Positions 23,601-35,648 of a stretch of 64,000 bases of DNA are shown here, in pieces. The notes under the pieces were generated by a model. That model did not search any database, was not told where the DNA came from, and was given only the letters and a program-made list of their open reading frames with translations. This stretch comes from Lasiosphaeria ovina (lineage: Eukaryota > Ascomycota > Sordariomycetes > Sordariales > Lasiosphaeriaceae). Every line of letters starts with the position of its first letter. Positions within the stretch are counted from its first letter, which is position 1. The translations under genes were made by a program, and so were the position numbers. The DNA lies in the NCBI GenBank assembly GCA_033439765.1, contig JAULSN010000007.1:2914001-2978000 (forward strand), read 5' to 3'.

Positions 23601-24255
23601 GGCCGCGCGCTATTCTTGAAAGGCGAATATGGCGCAGCATTGACCGAGTACAAAAAAGCTGAGGACATTTTTGTCGCAAAGTTTGGACAGGAGGCTCATT
23701 TCATGGCTCAGTTTGTCTCTCTTAAATTCTTGTCTACTGGTGTACTCTTCTAACAACTAACACCTCACACAGTCTGAACTACGCATATGGAAATCTCGAG
23801 CTGGCCCGCAAAGACAACGAAGCAGCCAAGAATTTCTACCTCAGAGCAAAGGGAATTCTCGAAAAGCACACGCCTCTCCACCTTCTCCTGGCAGCATGTT
23901 ATTACAAGCTTGCAGGCTTGGCAGAGATCCAGGACACCAAAAAGGAAGCCTTGTATGACTCGAAGCCACTCCCTTCAATTACACTCAGACTCCAACTAAC
24001 ACGCACTCCAGGAACCTCCTCGACAAAGGCCTCACCATAGCCGAGTTCCGCGAAGGTACAGGGGATGTTGCGCGAATCGCCAGAAAGAAGGCGGCTATTC
24101 TTGCGGCCGGATCCCCCGAGGAGCAAGCAACTTCGAAGATGTTGCTCCGTCAGGTCGAAGACATCGTGATGACACATTTTCCGAATGAAGTTCTTGTTCT
24201 CGAGAGCGACGCGGAGGATGATTGGGATATCTGGGTCTGTCCCTACTGGAGATGA
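20632..24255 (+). pseudogene. NB-ARC/TPR NLR-like (STAND) gene with two lesions
   Basis: Exons: 20632-20720, 20787-20972, 21033-21150, about 21193-22050, 22127-22733, 22819-23148, 23225-23710, 23773-23952, 24012-24255. The N-terminal domain resembles the DUF7708-like fungal domain (RWQAAVKKA start; VVFWGLIYLTMT core). The NB-ARC part has the P-loop GMGGVGKS (about 21819-21842), LLLIYDNV (Walker B), HVIITSRN and GGLPLGIRHMAGL. A TPR region follows (HLQNTIGCCSFELSDLRR, NQLNNYGNLESAEGHYDPA, NYAYGNLELARKDNEAAK). Two breaks lie before the P-loop: an in-frame TAA at 21103-21105 where the family expects glutamine (APH-stop-PELVVFWG), and a one-base frame change near 21313 between LTILNYCV and REKPDIDIP. 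Without them it would be a tripartite STAND receptor of the fungal non-self-recognition type. Downstream exons are clean, so the loss is recent or the lesions are sequencing errors. Confidence 0.8.
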
Positions 24256-25046
24256 TGTTTCGATTGCAGGTAGCCTATCGACTGCGTGCCTTAGGCAAGT
24301 ACCGTGGTGCAGTATAGCATCACACTTGATATTACATATGGATCGAGTATTTTGATACTCGTCTCCTAGCGCAACGGCCAGGGGCAAGGCGCCAGCACAG
24401 TTGGAAGTCAATTCAACATGACTTCAAATGGATGATCTCACATAAACTGCGTGAGGAGGATAATTCCTAGGACAAGTATTAAAAGGGAAAGGACTTCCCA
24501 CTGGAATGTAAGGGGGCCAGAGATTAGCATACGCGCACTCATATCTACTGCTTGACTACTACCTCTTCGTGTACCACCCTTGCTGCCCGAGCCTCACCAC
24601 TCTGCCTTACACATAGACATGCACCCTTAACGATGAAACCGGAAATTAATGCGATAAATACAGCAGGTCGATACCGTCCTTGTAACCAATGAGCTCAAAC
24701 GACTGAATGATAGTCCAATGGCAGCCCTAGGTACCACGAGTATCGAATGAAAGAGTAAGTGAACTGGCCACGAGAATGTCAGAAATAACAAGCCGCGTCT
24801 GCGTAGTGGCTCGTATGGTCTATCTGTCTACTTCCCGTATCTTAACCAAGATACAGCGGTTCAGTCGATGTCTCTGTGACCAGAAAGTACAGAGGTTAGT
24901 GCTGCGATGGATAGTGCTTCGATTCCCAAACTCAGAGTCGGGTGGATAGATGGCGCAAAGTGCGGTGAGTGATTGGTGGGGAGCTCGTTGAGCCTCCCCT
25001 CCTGCTGGTATCGGTTCTAGACCTCTGGATGTGTACTTCCGAGTGT
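24256..25046. other. Intergenic, nothing identified
   Basis: No exon with usable splice signals or recognisable motif was found on either strand. Confidence 0.4.
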
Positions 25047-25556
25047 CTAGTAGGTGTAGGTGATGCCCTCGGGGGCAGGAATGGAGCAGTCGTCGATGGC
25101 CATGTCCGGGACCATGGCATCTACCGCATCGCTACCATAGATGGCCTTGAATTGCTCTTCAATCGGACCCACCAGTTCGGGGCTGTTTTGGAGAGGCGGA
25201 GCATTCTCGATTTCCTCAATCGTAGGCTCCTCCAAGACGCCCGATGCCTGAGACTCCACCCTGACAATCCTTTCGACCGCTTTGACGATCTTATCAAACA
25301 CTACGACAGAGTAGGCTCTGACATCGACAGTAAGCTCTGCCGTATCTGCAGCTTGTGCCGAAATCTTTAATGCGATATAGAGATTAAAGTTGGCCCCGAA
25401 AAAAAAGCCAATACCCGGCGGAAGCACGAAACACAAGTCTAACACGAAATGTTCTCGGATCCGGCTGACTACAACTGGCGCATCACATGCCGGCCGCTCC
25501 GCTCCACACACCCCAACTTTGAACGGCCCGGAGGCGTCAAGGTTCGGCACAACCAT
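25047..25556 (-). CDS. Hypothetical protein, 169 aa
   Basis: A single open frame from ATG 25556. The middle has a hydrophobic run around VLPPGIGFFFGANFNLYIAL, and the rest is acidic (EEPTIEEIENAPP; ending GITYTY). An upstream ATG at about 25749 (MENVANVPRRRQ) with a good donor could be a first exon, but the frame then meets a stop, so I did not join it. No family is recognised. Confidence 0.4.
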   Translation of the reverse strand: MVVPNLDASGPFKVGVCGAERPACDAPVVVSRIREHFVLDLCFVLPPGIGFFFGANFNLYIALKISAQAADTAELTVDVRAYSVVVFDKIVKAVERIVRVESQASGVLEEPTIEEIENAPPLQNSPELVGPIEEQFKAIYGSDAVDAMVPDMAIDDCSIPAPEGITYTY

Positions 25557-26462
25557 GGATTTGCTACCCGATGACACGTACACCGAGAAGACTCACGCCG
25601 TGCCGTGGCAAGCCTGTACATATAGTACGGTAGAAGTTAGCACGGTGGTTGCTGTTGTCTAATAAGCATAGTAGTTCTAGCATGTCGTTCAATTTGCTTA
25701 CCTGGCTGGGTTTGCCTTCGACGAGGTACATTTGCAACGTTTTCCATGATGTCCGTTGGGGTAGAAGATGGAATAGTTGAGAGCGAAGCAAACACCCGAG
25801 CCGCAATATAATTAATTAGTACTCTGGAGAAACCCAGGTGGCTCAATCGCCGGAGGGATGCGCGATGGTGGGAGGGGGTTTGCATCTGGCGGCAGCCTTA
25901 TTGGCACGTAGACGCCAGCAGCATTGGGGCGTAAAACAAGATCCCCTAATCAGATCTCCACCTGTGAATTTAGTGTTCAATGAGATAGCGGGCAATCACT
26001 GCCACTAGAACTAACAGGTTGCACATTATTTTGATGGAAGCCGGGCCAAATGTCTCAGTTCAGGACCAAGGCTCTGTTTCTTTTCGTCACGATAGGCGTG
26101 TCGGACTCGGATTTGCAGTTTGTACAACCCCCCTTCCCGCCTGACTGGGCGAAGGTGCAGAATTTCAGGCAAAAAGGGCGCTTCGTATGCGCGCCATTTG
26201 TGGCTGTGATAGGTTCGAGGGCGACACAGCCTGGTGGTCTGAATCGGCGGCCTGCAGCACAGCCCACCGTCATTTGACCCCCAAAAGCCAGCCACCGGAG
26301 GCAACTAACATTCTAAAAATTTGCAATTTTGCTTGCCTTGAAGTTGTGACCAGCAGAAGAGATGTGCGACCTATTTTCTGGTAAAAGGTAGCGCGAAAAC
26401 AGCCAACTAGTCTTTTGGTAACTCAAACACCTTCAGGAAAGGACAAATTTCCCATAGACGGG

Positions 26463-27480
26463 TCAGTACCGGAGCTCCTGACCCGTGTATGAGTAGAACC
26501 GACCTGTATCGGATATTCCAGCCCGCTCGACAATGTCAACCATTCCCCGAACACTAGTCTCCATATTGTCCTCGCCTTTCCAGCCCGTTAGTTTCGTAGC
26601 CAGGTATCCCGGCTCTAGTGCCAAGAAGATGACCTTGGGCTCTGTAGACTTGAAGCTCTGTGAAATCGTCTTGGTTTGTTGGTTCAAAGCTGCCTTGGCC
26701 ATCCTGTAACCTAGGAACCCCCCTCGCTCGTTCGCTTCGATTTGTAGATGGGCTGGTCAGATGGCGCTCCATAACTGATAACGTGCTGCACTGTTGGGGA
26801 ATTACTCACACGTGATGCATCCAAAGTCGGACGAGATATTGGCCACGATGGGGTTCGACCCTTTCTGCAGTTTGGGAAGAAAGTACTTGGTTGCCAGGTA
26901 CGGGCCCTGTATCTTTCAGCTTCCTATTGGCCATGCTGTATCTCACGGTGTGAACTTACCACAGTCATTACGTTAAACATCTCAAGCAAGCGCGCCTCGT
27001 CGTCGCCGTCCCATGCAAACGGATGTGGGCTAACGCCTGGTTGAGTGCGAACAGAGTTATTAGCCACGAACGAGCTTGGATAACCTTTGCCATTTCCATA
27101 CTTGCCTGCGCAATTGATCAGACAATCCAGTGGCTGATCTCCGTACTCGTCGGCTGCTTTGGCAATGGTTGGTTCGTCAATGTAGTCCAACTCGAGCACC
27201 TTTGCGCCAGTGTCGCGCAGCTGGATCCTTGTTAAGATCTGCCTTGTTTCCGGTGGGCCCGGTTGGTGGGTGATGTGTCAGGGAAAGACGCACCTCTTGA
27301 ACCGAGGGATCATCACGAGTCTGTGGCCGGATGGTGCCATGTGCTGTCCATCCTCTTTTGACAAATTCTTTTACCAAGTTGAGCCCGATGCCCCGGTTCG
27401 CACCTACGAGGCAGTCACTCGCTGTTGTGCGACGGAAAAGAAATCCCTCGGGGACTTGGGTACCGACCAACTACAAGCAT
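26463..27480 (-). CDS. Short-chain dehydrogenase/reductase, 233 aa, GC-AG intron
   Basis: Six exons (27480-27468, 27403-27294, 27220-27106, 27036-26960, 26906-26810, 26752-26463) join in phase. The Rossmann motif is VVGANRGIG (3-11), the NAG-type motif is NCAG (77-80), the catalytic serine is in NISSDFG (130/131), and the active site is Y153-x-x-x-K157 (GYRMAKAALN). It is a classical NAD(P)(H) SDR; the substrate is unknown. The first exon is only 13 nt and is needed to complete the glycine motif. Intron 3 starts with GC instead of GT (gcaagt). Removing it restores NCAGVSPHPFAW, which supports the non-canonical splice. No lesion is seen. Confidence 0.85.
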
Positions 27481-27836
27481 TCCTTGCCGACATGCCCATG
27501 GAAGAAGAGTTGGTTTTCCTTCTAACTAGGGGAAGGGGTATCAAAAGCTTTGGGTGGGAAACGGATGATTGTATTGCTTGCCAGAAGGAAGACTCGCTAT
27601 CTAGGCCACGGCGGAATATATATAGGAAGGTAATAGCCTAGATGAGTGGATACCATAGATCCTCTCATACTCATACCTCGGCTCGGCTGCACCAGGCCGG
27701 TCGGCCTGGACTAAGTGGGCCGAGCCAAAGTTCGAGAAAAGGCTCGCATACTTTAAAGAAAGGACCCAGTCAGAAATCCTTGCACAAAAGCAGTATGTGG
27801 AGTCTGGTATATAGGACCGCTATTTACGTTGCAAAT
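27481..27836. other. Intergenic, nothing identified
   Basis: Holds the promoter side of the SDR gene, with a tatata stretch at 27616-27624. No gene was found. Confidence 0.35.
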
Positions 27837-28330
27837 GGCGGCTGACTCGAGTGCAGGACGGAAGCTCTCTCCATGCTCCGGCATCTGCAACAGTCGGCCG
27901 ACAGCGCTCCCTCTAGAGCCGAGGACACCGTTGCTGCTGGGTTGCAGCTAATAACAGAGATAAAGATAGCAATGAGAATGCTGGAGTTGACCTGCAGAAG
28001 CAACGAGCAAGACGAGTCATCTTGAACTGGCTCGCCCACGGGAAGGGCATTTTCCATATCTATGGAAAGCCAGGGGCTAGAAAGTCAACCTTGATGAGGT
28101 TTTTGAGCAACAACGACGTCACCAGACAGCAATTACAGTTTTGGGCAGGTAGGCTGACAAATCACTCGATAATATTTGGCAACATTCTAATTAGTTGTTC
28201 AGAGGCGATCGAGAGCTGGCCTTGGTGCGTTTCTTCATTTGGAAACCGGGGAAGAGACTGCAGAAGTCGATTTCTGGGATTATCGGCTCGCTACTCTACG
28301 ATGTTATGGTGATGTGCCCTGAAACACCCA
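27837..28330 (+). pseudogene. NACHT NTPase relic, 5' half (Walker A part)
   Basis: Recognisable stretches are RRVILNWLAHGKGIFHI, then GKPGARKSTLMRFL (Walker A, with the usual SGKST changed to ARKST), QLQFWAG, and after an intron ending at 28206 GDRELALVRFFIWKPGKRLQKS, SGIIGSLLYDVMVMCPE. The order matches the fungal NACHT group. The upstream helical part is out of frame with the Walker A part. The reading stops at 28326-28333, exactly where the type-2 end of unit B begins. The missing continuation, including Walker B, lies at 36652-37026 beyond unit B. Confidence 0.75.
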
Positions 28331-28444
28331 TTACATGACCCCAAAAACTACAACGAGAATTTCCATTTCCTCCTTCGGAGCTGAGCGGTTGCCGCCTTAA
28401 GCTGAGCTAGGCTGAGCAAGAGGTCATTTTTTGGGTTACCCCGG
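28331..28444 (+). repeat. Type-2 transposon end (unit B, left)
   Basis: Inward order: terminal acatgaccccaaaaac, gaatttcc, cggagctgagc, ggttgcc, agctgagctaggctgagc, aggtcatt, gggttacc. It parallels 9644-9776 on the other strand, including the repeated gctgagc motifs. Confidence 0.65.
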
Positions 28445-31327
28445 CTATACTTGCCATGGTCTGAAAATGGCAGTAGAGTTGTGAGGATGCTCTTCTGAGC
28501 CCAATTTCGGGACACTGGTGCCCCGCCACCTGGCCACCCCGTCTCTTTCTTTCCTACCGGAGCAAACGATTACCCGGCTTACCTACTAATGGATGAGCCA
28601 TTCGGTGTGACGACGGCAAGGCCTAGCGGCACGGGCTAACCTAGCTCCAGCGGTTGTGACTTGGAAGTCTGCAATGGAGAAAGGGACAGGGGAAGGATAA
28701 CGCAGTCACAGTTGCCTGCTGTAACTATACGCCCATCATCGCTCGCCCGCGACTACAAACTCGTGAATACAAGGATGAGTCCTTCCTTGGAGAACAGAGC
28801 AGGTGCCAAAGCAGCTGCCTATCCGGGGCATAAGAATCGGCTGTAGATCTAATGACGCGTATAAAGGTTGCCTAAATAGATACCTGAATGGCGTGCGCAA
28901 AGAGAAGTCTCAAAGCTATGGCTGCGTGGGCACAGGTACTTGGACGTCGTAAGCAAAGTAGAATCTTAGGAGCTATAGCTACCTCAAGAGGTAGCTGGTT
29001 TATGAGTGTGATTCCGAGTATTCGCTACTTGCTTACTAGACTTGTCTTCTAATATAACTACCTACCGTAATCTTAATTACGTAATGCGTTTAATAAAATA
29101 ATGCTTGTCTTTATATTATTAAACGAGTAGCTAGAAGGCCTTGCAGCAGTAGGGCTTTACCATATAATTAGGTTAGATCTAATGGCCACTTAAAGGGGCT
29201 TGCTAGGCACTGATAGCCAAAGTACTGCCTACGCTAAGGAAAAAGCGGCGCGTAAATGAGCGCGGCGTGACGGACGGGCCCCGGTGGCGATAGCAAGTCC
29301 CACAAGCAACTACCCACCGCTACGCACGGTTACGGTGGACAAATAGCAATAAGAGCAGCTGAAGTTGATGTAAAAACGGTACCGGAATGGCTCAGAAATT
29401 TTTGGGCCGGCAGAAAAGGTACATCATTTCCACTGTAGAAAAAGATACGTACCCTTTATAGATATGTTGAATTGGATAAACGTCGGCCGTCGTCCATCTG
29501 CCTCTCATCACCGTCTTGTAGATCGCGTCTGTATCTCTTGTCACATTCTGTTAATGGACTTTTCACTCTGCATCTCTCTCATCTCGGGAGCATTTCATCC
29601 GCGATTAGATCGATAATAGCTAAAGATCATTAGGAAAATATAGTGAGTTTGCGAACTCGTTCTATAGTTATTTCTACTATTTCCCTCCTCGGATATCCTT
29701 CTAGAATATGCAGCTAATCTTACAACCATCTTCCAAAGGGTTCAAGGCGAATATTCACTTCTACTTCGCCCGCTACGCTATCGCACATCTGCCATACTAC
29801 CCCTTCTCCCATACTCAACAATCTCCTTCCTAGCCACCGCCGCCGGTGTAGCTATCCTACCGAGACCACTCATCATCGACAAACCAGGCTCGTAGGTACC
29901 GTACTGCCCTTTGGCGCCCGTTATTATTTAAACGTGCCTAGCCTCCGCTACGTGCAAAGGCAGGTACAACGTCTCCAAGGAAGCCCGACCGCCCAGAAGG
30001 ATCCCAAAATTAGCTCATGAATAGACTTGCGAGTATCAGTTGCGATGCATTACCAGCGGAGTGAAGGAGGAAGAAACATCACAGAACAGCGTTCACACAA
30101 GCAGTACTTACACCCCATCAATTCACACTATCTAGAGTGGCGTGTTTCTGATAGTTACCGCGTAATGCTGCCCCATGGCCACGGTTGCGGCCCGCAACTC
30201 CAGCCTTGCTTGACAAGTTGTTGAGGGTTGTGGGCGACGGCCCTGTGTCCAGGAAAAACGGCACCGCTGTGTTTGGGATGGGTGGTGGGCTTGCCTCGGT
30301 ACAGAGGCGATCGCTCTCGACAATATTCTGAGCCTCTCTAGCGGTGACGACAGGAGTCGGGCTCTCCCTTGACGGAGCGGCCGCGGTCCCTGTCTTCCTC
30401 CCATCCTTCCTGCTACGCTTCCTGCCCTCCTCTTCTTGTTCCTGTGCGCAACCTTACGCGTGCCGTTGTTCAGGGCTTTTGCTGGTTGGGCCCGGCCCCA
30501 CCCTCAGCACTGGCGGGAGCGAGGTGAGTTCAGTGCCATCGAGGGAAGGCCGAGAGCGGAGTTGAGGAACTCGAAGTGAGAGGTTGCGGGGCCGTAGCTG
30601 CGGCTTGGGGCCATGGGGCGCTCGGCGTTACGCGCGGCTAAGGGGCGGGCTAAGGCACCCGCCTAGCGGCTCTTCGGGACCAAACTTGGCGTAAGGACGA
30701 GAAATGGGTCTCGAAGACGGCTGGGCGTAAACCCCCAATTCCTGGTCCCCAACGGCGGTGAGACTAATTACCCCGTAAGTTGCTGCTAACAGGTCCATAG
30801 ACTTTGTTAGTTTATTTGGGTTGCTAATATATCTACCCCCTTTTGCTATATAAATACTCGATGCATTTATAACGGGCTAGGAAAAATGATTATTTTAACG
30901 TAGAAGCTTAAGGCTTTCTGGGTGTAGGTAGAAGATGTTACGGTCTAAATAGAGATAGTGCTAAACGCGAACTATATTAGCTTGACTGATAGGTGCCTCG
31001 AGGTCTAATTCTATGCGGTGCCCCTACGCGGTGAAGAGGCTACTAGTTTTTTGCTCCGAACTATAAGGCACGTAGGCGTTAATCTCGCCCCGATCTGTCC
31101 TGGTGGGTCATTGTCGTTTGTCGGGGTGAGGTGAAGGCGCTCGCGACTTTACTGCTAAGTTATATGAAGGCCGGGAGCTTAGTGAAGTCCGGAAGCTATT
31201 CTCTGATTAGAAGAACGTTTAAAGAAATATAAATCAGTTAATTTATAGTGAGTAGGGCATTATATTTGCGTGAAAGGGACGGAAGGATATGGAAGAGGTT
31301 GTATACGAGATCAAGCTGCGGATATAT
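28445..31327. other. Unit B interior without genes
   Basis: No intact gene was found. Stretches at about 28850-29220 and 30770-31310 are rich in TA and poor in long frames, as in old RIP-affected repeats. 29210-29340 and 30590-30760 are GC-rich but carry no recognised feature. Confidence 0.4.
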
Positions 31328-31618
31328 TTAAATTCCTACGACTATTTTGATACTGATGCGTCCTCCACTCGCATAATCGCTCGCACCCCGACAAGATGTA
31401 AGTGGAGCAAGCGGAGTTGAACTGATTTCGTGAGTGACATACTTGCCAAACGGCCCATCCTCGCAAGTCGCGCACCGCAAAGGCATCTCTTCGCCCCAGG
31501 TATGGCAGACAACAGCCGTGGCTGCGGCCACGTCTCCCTTGTGTAGGCGGAGGTAGATGTCCGCATTTGATTCGGTGACCCGCGTATCCACTTTGTTGTG
31601 TCTTGCCATCCCGATCAC
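31328..31618 (-). pseudogene. Relic of a fungal C-x2-C protein
   Basis: The frame holds GEEMPLRCATCEDGPFGK, resembling the CxxC-(x)-GPF segment of a common uncharacterised fungal family that continues with a second CxxC-type motif. Here the second motif appears only in another frame (ACSTYILSGCERL), so the copy is frameshifted. Very tentative. Confidence 0.3.
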
Positions 31619-31963
31619 GTCTCAAAAGCCGTCGGGTGCGGGGCGAGAATAGTATTGGTATTGTTTAGCCCTTTGGCGTTGGGCGCAAGGAACGAAAAGG
31701 TCATAGGGACCCGGGAGGGAATCCCACGCTAGAGGATGTGTTCGAGGACGTCGCTGGAATTGCCCATCTATACCCGCAGACACTGTGTTAGTAGAAATAC
31801 TTTGATCAAGAACCGCAGGTCTGCTTACTCACTTGGGGCACCCATTTCGGCGATTACGAAAGCTTTGGAGGCCGTTGCGAGGGCCGACGTCGACGATTTG
31901 ACGCGGTTGTCGCGGTGGCCGCCTGTCGCTCTAGTTCGAGCAGTAGCGACAGCGGCGTGGGTC

Positions 31964-32340
31964 TAGCGCTGGCCGACGCCCCGGAACAGCAGGCGCGGGC
32001 AGTTGTCGAGTAGCGTGAGATTTAGGCACTGCTCCGGGTAGGCGGGGTCGCTGGGCGGGGGCAGGTTTGCCGACAGGTCCGGCATTGCGTCCAGGCCGAT
32101 CTTGCTGAGCGCGGTCAGGACGGGCCATACCTCGTCTTTGACGAGGGACCCGAAGGGGTCCTGCAGGAAGATGTCGCGGCCAAAGTCGGAGAAGTTGATT
32201 GCGTCTATTTTGCGCCACGGCAGACGCGCTTAGACGAGCGAGGCGAAGAGGGCGGGCGTGAGGAAGTCGCTGAGGTCGCCCGGACTGGTTGGGCCTCCGC
32301 CCATGATGGTGGCCTTTGGGTCTACCCCTTCTTGGCTCAG
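31964..32340 (-). pseudogene. DUF924-like relic
   Basis: On the - strand one frame reads IMGGGPTSPGDLSDFLTPALF, then after an in-frame TAA (in SLV-stop-ARLPW) IDAINFSDFGRDIFLQDPFG, VWPVLTALSKIGLDAMPDLS and YPEQCLNLTLLDNCPRLLFRG, ending at TAG 31964-31966. The YPEQ...LDNCPRLLFRG part resembles the core of DUF924 proteins, which normally run on for another 80 or more residues. So the copy is both interrupted and truncated. Confidence 0.45.
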
Positions 32341-32501
32341 GATTGGGAGGTTTGGTTGCGATCAGAGGTGATTCGTCAAGCTTCGAAAATGCCGTCTGAC
32401 GAAGATTGACTCACTAACCCTGACCCCAGTTAATCCCTGGGGATGGTCCAAGCGCCTGTGCACCAGCCAGTGTTTTCTTTAGTCTGCCCCAATCCCGGGC
32501 C

Positions 32502-32726
32502 CTAAAAGTCCCTCTCCGTCAAGATCTCCCCCACCAGGATCCTGCCCATATGCGTCTTCTCGATACCCACGCAGTCCCTTCTGATCTTCTTGTACAGCGC
32601 CGCCAGAAACGCCACTGGGCTCGCGTCAAATTCGCAGGCTGTATTTTCTGCCCTTTTCCCCACAAACCTGTCCGGCGCCACTGCGAGCTCAGCCAGCAGC
32701 AGAGAGCTGGAAGGGTTCCTCAGCAC
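32502..32726 (-). pseudogene. Unidentified coding relic
   Basis: A 74-codon frame with protein-like composition (LLLAELAVAPDRFVGKRAE, FLAALYKKIRRDC). No start signal, intron or family is recognised. It may belong to the same decayed gene as the DUF924-like relic downstream. Confidence 0.25.
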
Positions 32727-33271
32727 TCCTCTGTCCCCGTTTAGTTCTTCTCACCTTATCGCGCACCAACAGCATCCAGCCTCCTTTTGCCCCGGTTCGA
32801 CCTATTGCGCCGCTCTAAAGAATCGGCATCCATTTATTTAGATCATCGGGCCTAGAGGGCATCGCGGACAGACCGCCCTTCACGCCCACGTGGCGACCCC
32901 TTCTTCGCCTGGCCTTCATCTGTCGCCATCCTAACTCCCATTGACCGAGTCCGAACCACCCGCCTAGAGGAGGCACCCCGCGCTGCTCCATAACATATCC
33001 GTACGCCAGTGCAACATGGCATTGATGCACCGAGAGTCCGAGAAGATTTAGGCGCAAAAGCAACCTGCCGCACGGTCCATAGTTAACTAAAGTATCACGC
33101 TGCAGAGCGGGGGCAGTAGCATCGAGCAAGGTTACTCGAGGCTCCAAGCAGCAAGCAAATGCAAGCAGATGGCGAAAGACAACGCTGTAGGTAGCTGTAA
33201 GACTGAATAACCATGGAATAGGGCGGCGAGGAGTAAGGTCACAACTTTCAATTATGGAGAGAGGCAAGAAA

Positions 33272-35025
33272 CTAAAGGCTATCATTGCCATTGGCATAGC
33301 TTTCTACATCCGGCTCTTCGACGTGGATGCGTTTCGGGGCCTTTTGACTCCTGCTAGTATCGCTGGCTGACGCCTGAGACGCAGCGGTATTATTCCCTTC
33401 TTTGGGAGTTTGAGGCTGCGATATCTGCCTGCCTCGGCCACTAGCAAGGCTGGATTGGGTCGTAGACGCGAACGGTGATAAGCCGGGCACTTCTCCATCA
33501 CGCCCCACAGCCTCCCAGCGGCGCTTCCGTGATCGCCCCCTTGGTGGCTCGTCCCAACCATCGTGATCATGCTTAACATTAGTGCCATCTCCGTCGTCTG
33601 GCCAATCGCCATCGCCGTCCTCAACCCCGCCGCCACCTTGGGCCGGAAGTGACCTTTTCTTTGGGCTGACACTCCGACTATGGGATCGCGTGGCCTCAAA
33701 AACTTGAGCACTAGACCTGACGTCCAGTCCTCTCAAGGTCTGGATTTCGGCTTCGCCTTTGGCCTTGTCCCATAGGCGTACGGTGTATTCGAGATCGGAC
33801 TGGAAAAAGGGGATATGCTCATCCGTGAATATGGACCAGGCAAAGCGTGCGAAGAGGCACTCGACACTGATGCCACAGATCAGCTGGGGTGAGCGGTTGT
33901 GGTACAGGCCCACGAATTCGGGCGAGCCTGACGGCAGCAGCACGTGTGTGACGACTTGGGCATGCTCGGACGCGCAGGCGCCAAATCGCTTTGGCACGAA
34001 GGTGAAACGCCGGGCATCGAAGAGATGATGCAGGTCCTTGCGGAGGACGAGGATATTCTTGTCGTCGTTGATCGCTGATACTTCTAACGGCCGCCGACAG
34101 TACCTACAGCGACGAATTGTCAGTGTTCGTCCGTTGAGCCACGGCACGACCAGGCTTGCGTAGTGGGGGTAAAGAAAAAGCAAGACACAGCCATATTACC
34201 TATCCATCCTGTTCGACACAAACCAAAGCCTTTCTCCTTCTGGAACGAGGTGTGCCTTCTCAACGCCGTCCATGTAGCCAGATACCCGGCAGGTGATGTC
34301 GCGATCCATTGCTGCGGCTGGCCCCTTCAGAGTCGGACGCGGCGGGGCAAACTCGGGCAGTCGTAGGTTCTTCCAAGGTGGCGGAAGGTTACCATGCGGC
34401 GTCCCGTTCTCGTCGAAGCTGCCGTGCGGAAAGCGCCAGTGGTGGAACGATGGGATGACGGGGTATCTGACTGCAACGGGACCGAAGACGGTTAGTCAAG
34501 CTTGAGATTCGCGCATTGAGACGGGAACTAGGAGGAGAGGAAGCTGGAAGGACACATACATAATGGGTCGCGTTCCTTGACGCAGAAAAAATATTCGAGA
34601 CCATCCAGCAAGCCGTCCTGCGGGCGGTCGATTCGTTGAAGATTGTTTCCGGCCGAGGCTTGTGCCAAGTATCCATCATCCCAATCCGCGTCGGCGACGA
34701 TGCAGCAGGCCGTCAGCGCAACGTCGAAATCGAGCCCGCCGTCGCCGTCTGCGGCCATGAGCACGAGTAGGTTGGGAGCCGAGCTGGGGTAGGCCGGGTG
34801 ACGGAACCGCACTGCGCGCGGTGTTGTTCCTACGGCATGCGTTGCCGCTGGCGGCGTAAACGGCGGAATTGCGGCCATCTCATGGACCACCAGAAGTTGA
34901 GCGATTGGATTGTATCTCCAGCTCAAGGCGAGGGTGTCGCCGTAGTTCGTCGTAGTTTGCTGCGGTTCGTCGCAGTTTGTTGTCTTGTGTATTTCGACAG
35001 GTGGTTGCTCAATCAACAGTCCCAT
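33272..35025 (-). CDS. HNH-endonuclease-domain protein, 522 aa
   Basis: Three exons (35025-34560, 34470-34200, 34103-33272) join in phase. Residues 216-275 carry the fungal HNH_2-type core: CRVSGYMDGVEKAHLVP with the histidine at 229, N258DDKN, then NILVLRKDLHHLFD with HH at 271-272. The N-terminal 155 residues are of unknown type. The last 160 residues are low-complexity, acidic then basic (DGDWPDDGDG, RGRSRKRRWE), with possible nuclear-localisation character. Domains of this type are predicted metal-dependent nucleases. It is the only intact gene inside unit B, so it may be cargo or may have helped move the unit; the latter is speculation. Confidence 0.82.
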
Positions 35026-35648
35026 AATTGATAAGATAAGCAGAACTTATCGTGGGGTGGGTCTTGGCACTGCATTTGCGCCAATTTCGCGTAATTGGCT
35101 GCAGGATTACTAGCGCCGTAGAGAAGGCAATATATCGACGGTCGATGCTTTTCCTAATTAGTTATACCTATAAATTGCTATTATAATATATAGAACTTAT
35201 TTTGTATTACTTAAGGCTATCGCGAGTACTCTTTTACCGCTTCTAACTATACCGCTGGCGCTGGCGCCGTTGCCGGAGTAGGTCAACGAGCCTGTTAAGG
35301 CTCTAGCCGTCTCGCAGCGCTTCTAACTCTTGGATAGCCTCCTCTTCGCTCCTCCCGCGGGCTACGAGGGCCCTAAGGGCATCCCAAACCACCTTACGGC
35401 GGTAAAACTACATATTTATAATACTGCCCGGCCGCTAGCGGTGGCCGTACTACTCCTTAAGGCTCTTAAAAGCCGGCCCGCTAGCTACGCCTTCCTTTTA
35501 CTCGCGCTATATATCTGCTACTGTTGAACTGCGTGCCTATATAGGCCTGAACTCAGCACCTATATAGGGTGCACAATGCAGAAGGCGGAGCGGAAGCGGT
35601 AGCGTGGTCGGGAACCAAGTGTAGGGTAGGTCGATCATGTGCAGAGTA
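35026..35648. other. RIP-like sequence with palindromes
   Basis: No gene was found. 35150-35520 is TA-rich with decayed short frames. At 35535-35570 two adjacent palindromes, gcctatataggc and cacctatatagggtg, lead into the hairpin array. Confidence 0.4.

Noticed and set aside
30132..30404. Arg-rich 90-codon frame on the - strand
   Set aside because: The Arg/Pro richness reflects GC-rich sequence. No motif, start context or splice signal supports it.
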